Shown piece after piece: positions 63,425 to 64,000 of a stretch of 64,000 bases of DNA (position 1 is the stretch's first letter; the number at the start of each line of letters is the position of its first letter). The notes below the pieces were generated by a model. It ran no database searches. It was not told the DNA's origin and worked only from the letters and a program-made list of their open reading frames with translations. Origin of the DNA: Mesostigma viride. Its lineage: Eukaryota; Streptophyta; Mesostigmatophyceae; Mesostigmatales; Mesostigmataceae. The DNA lies in the NCBI GenBank assembly GCA_009746045.1, contig RPFO01000103.1, positions 754,570-818,569 on the forward strand. Reading direction: 5' to 3'. The position numbers and the translations under genes were made by a program.

Positions 63425-63817
63425 TCAATCCTTTTTGACAACAGTAATGGATAGGGAACCAAACTCCAAGGTGAGAGGAGTATCTGAAGCAGATGCAGAT
63501 GCAGCCCGTTTAGGGGGAGAAGAAGGAGGGGTAGCAAAGACTAGAGCTTCTACTGGAGGGCGACCATGAGGAATAGGGCGTACATGCAGGCCTAAATCTG
63601 TTTGGCTATGATCTATAAGGAACTGCTGAGCTTCTTCAAAGGACATAAATTTCTTATACCTAATTACGTTATACACACGATTCTGAACGATCTTCCTAGC
63701 GTCGGACCACGAAAGGAAAATGGAGGACCATTGAGGCGTAATCACTACGTAATATTTAGCTAGACTATTATCGCTAGAAGAATGGGAAGGAGCAGTAAAA
63801 GATCGCCGTTGGCTCAT
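63425..63817 (-). CDS. Viroplasmin/RNase H1 N-terminal-domain ORF
   Basis: 130 aa, ATG-initiated, the first ORF of the chromovirus. Residues about 21-70 read KYYVVITPQWSSIFLSW, then VYNVIRYKKFMSFEEAQQFL. The YYVV, the Trp and the YKKF-x-SFEEA-x-x-FL pattern is that of the hybrid-binding domain of eukaryotic RNase H1 (Pfam Cauli_VI), which binds RNA:DNA duplexes. The Gly-Pro-Gly-Ile-Tyr turn usual in the family is altered. It lies 93 nt before gag in the same frame, separated by stops. It may bind the reverse-transcription intermediate. Confidence 0.7.
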   Translation of the reverse strand: MSQRRSFTAPSHSSSDNSLAKYYVVITPQWSSIFLSWSDARKIVQNRVYNVIRYKKFMSFEEAQQFLIDHSQTDLGLHVRPIPHGRPPVEALVFATPPSSPPKRAASASASDTPLTLEFGSLSITVVKKD

Positions 63818-64000
63818 GGTAACGCACCTGGTAGATCTTGAGCAGTCAAATGAGGAGAACGAGGAGAAGGCGACTTATCTCGGGTGTCTGAAACCGAACC
63901 AGATTGACGACGCACGTAGAGACGATGTTTCCAGCGCCAGGTGGTCGTAAGTATCCGGTTTCAAGAATTCTGCGTCCGGCGAAGGGTCGTCTAAATACGA
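63818..64000 (-). other. Chromovirus leader, truncated by window edge
   Basis: Sequence 5' of the first ORF. No LTR end (CGTAACA) or primer-binding site is visible, so the 5' LTR lies further out. Confidence 0.5.

Larger units (their letters stand above)
47114..64000 (-). mobile_element. Ty3/gypsy chromovirus, 5' end outside the window
   Basis: On the - strand the order is leader, viroplasmin-type ORF, gag, protease, RT/RNase H/integrase/chromodomain, ORF3, polypurine tract, 3' LTR. The 5' LTR and primer site lie beyond 64000. Removing the two nested insertions (49501-54783 and 60297-61995) leaves about 9.3 kb plus one LTR. The pol frame is intact, but gag has a frameshift and ORF3 has at least two. 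Confidence 0.9.

Overview
This is a window of a nuclear genome from a unicellular photosynthetic eukaryote, most likely a green alga. That placement is an inference. It rests on GT-AG introns, GC-rich exons in AT-balanced intergenic DNA, plant-type (class I-like) heme peroxidases, a ciliary GTPase and a chromodomain Ty3 retroelement. I cannot name the species. Only about 10 kb is host coding sequence. The rest is transposable elements, many nested, and tandem repeats. Nothing indicates bacterial or organellar DNA.

Layout. (1) 0.75-11.0 kb: one split gene on the + strand for a CPLANE2/RSG1-like small GTPase. At least seven exons rebuild about 258 codons, and its long introns are full of minisatellites. 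One 44-nt exon is present twice. (2) 11.3-16.1 kb: a retroelement end with a GGAC tail, then a 3.4 kb Mutator-like element with 122-bp inverted repeats and a 9-bp target duplication. (3) 16.5-19.1 kb: peroxidase gene 1. (4) 19.7-27.1 kb: remains of L1-type ORF1 retroposons, a reverse-transcriptase fragment and a TATACG-rich inverted-repeat element. (5) 27.6-36.4 kb: an 8.7 kb inverted-repeat element whose arms are arrays of a 173-bp satellite, with a SINE inserted in one arm. (6) 36.5-37.7 kb: LINE debris. (7) 37.9-39.9 kb: an intronless CstA-type transporter on the - strand, divergent from (8) peroxidase gene 2 at 41.0-43.3 kb. (9) 43.7-46.6 kb: two tandem copies of a repeat, one carrying a TA-flanked MITE and the other preserving the empty site. 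(10) 47.1-64 kb: a Ty3/gypsy chromovirus on the - strand, with its 3' LTR in the window and its 5' LTR outside. Its order is viroplasmin-domain ORF, gag, protease, RT/RNase H/integrase/chromodomain, then an extra ORF3. It is split by a 1.7 kb insertion in gag and a 5.3 kb insertion in ORF3.

How the genes may work together. The two peroxidases are paralogues: secreted, membrane-anchored, ascorbate-peroxidase-like enzymes with different glycan- or proline-rich stalks. Peroxidase 2 shares a 1.1 kb divergent intergenic region with the CstA-like transporter. A functional link between them is only a possibility. The GTPase gene is unrelated and points to a cilium or flagellum in the life cycle.

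Most notable items: the duplicated G4-motif exon of the GTPase, the membrane-anchored hybrid peroxidases with homogenised catalytic cores, the viroplasmin-like ORF and same-frame ORF3 in the chromovirus, a transposon inserted exactly at the centre of a 24-bp palindrome, and several insertions that can be dated relative to each other from target duplications or empty sites in the window.
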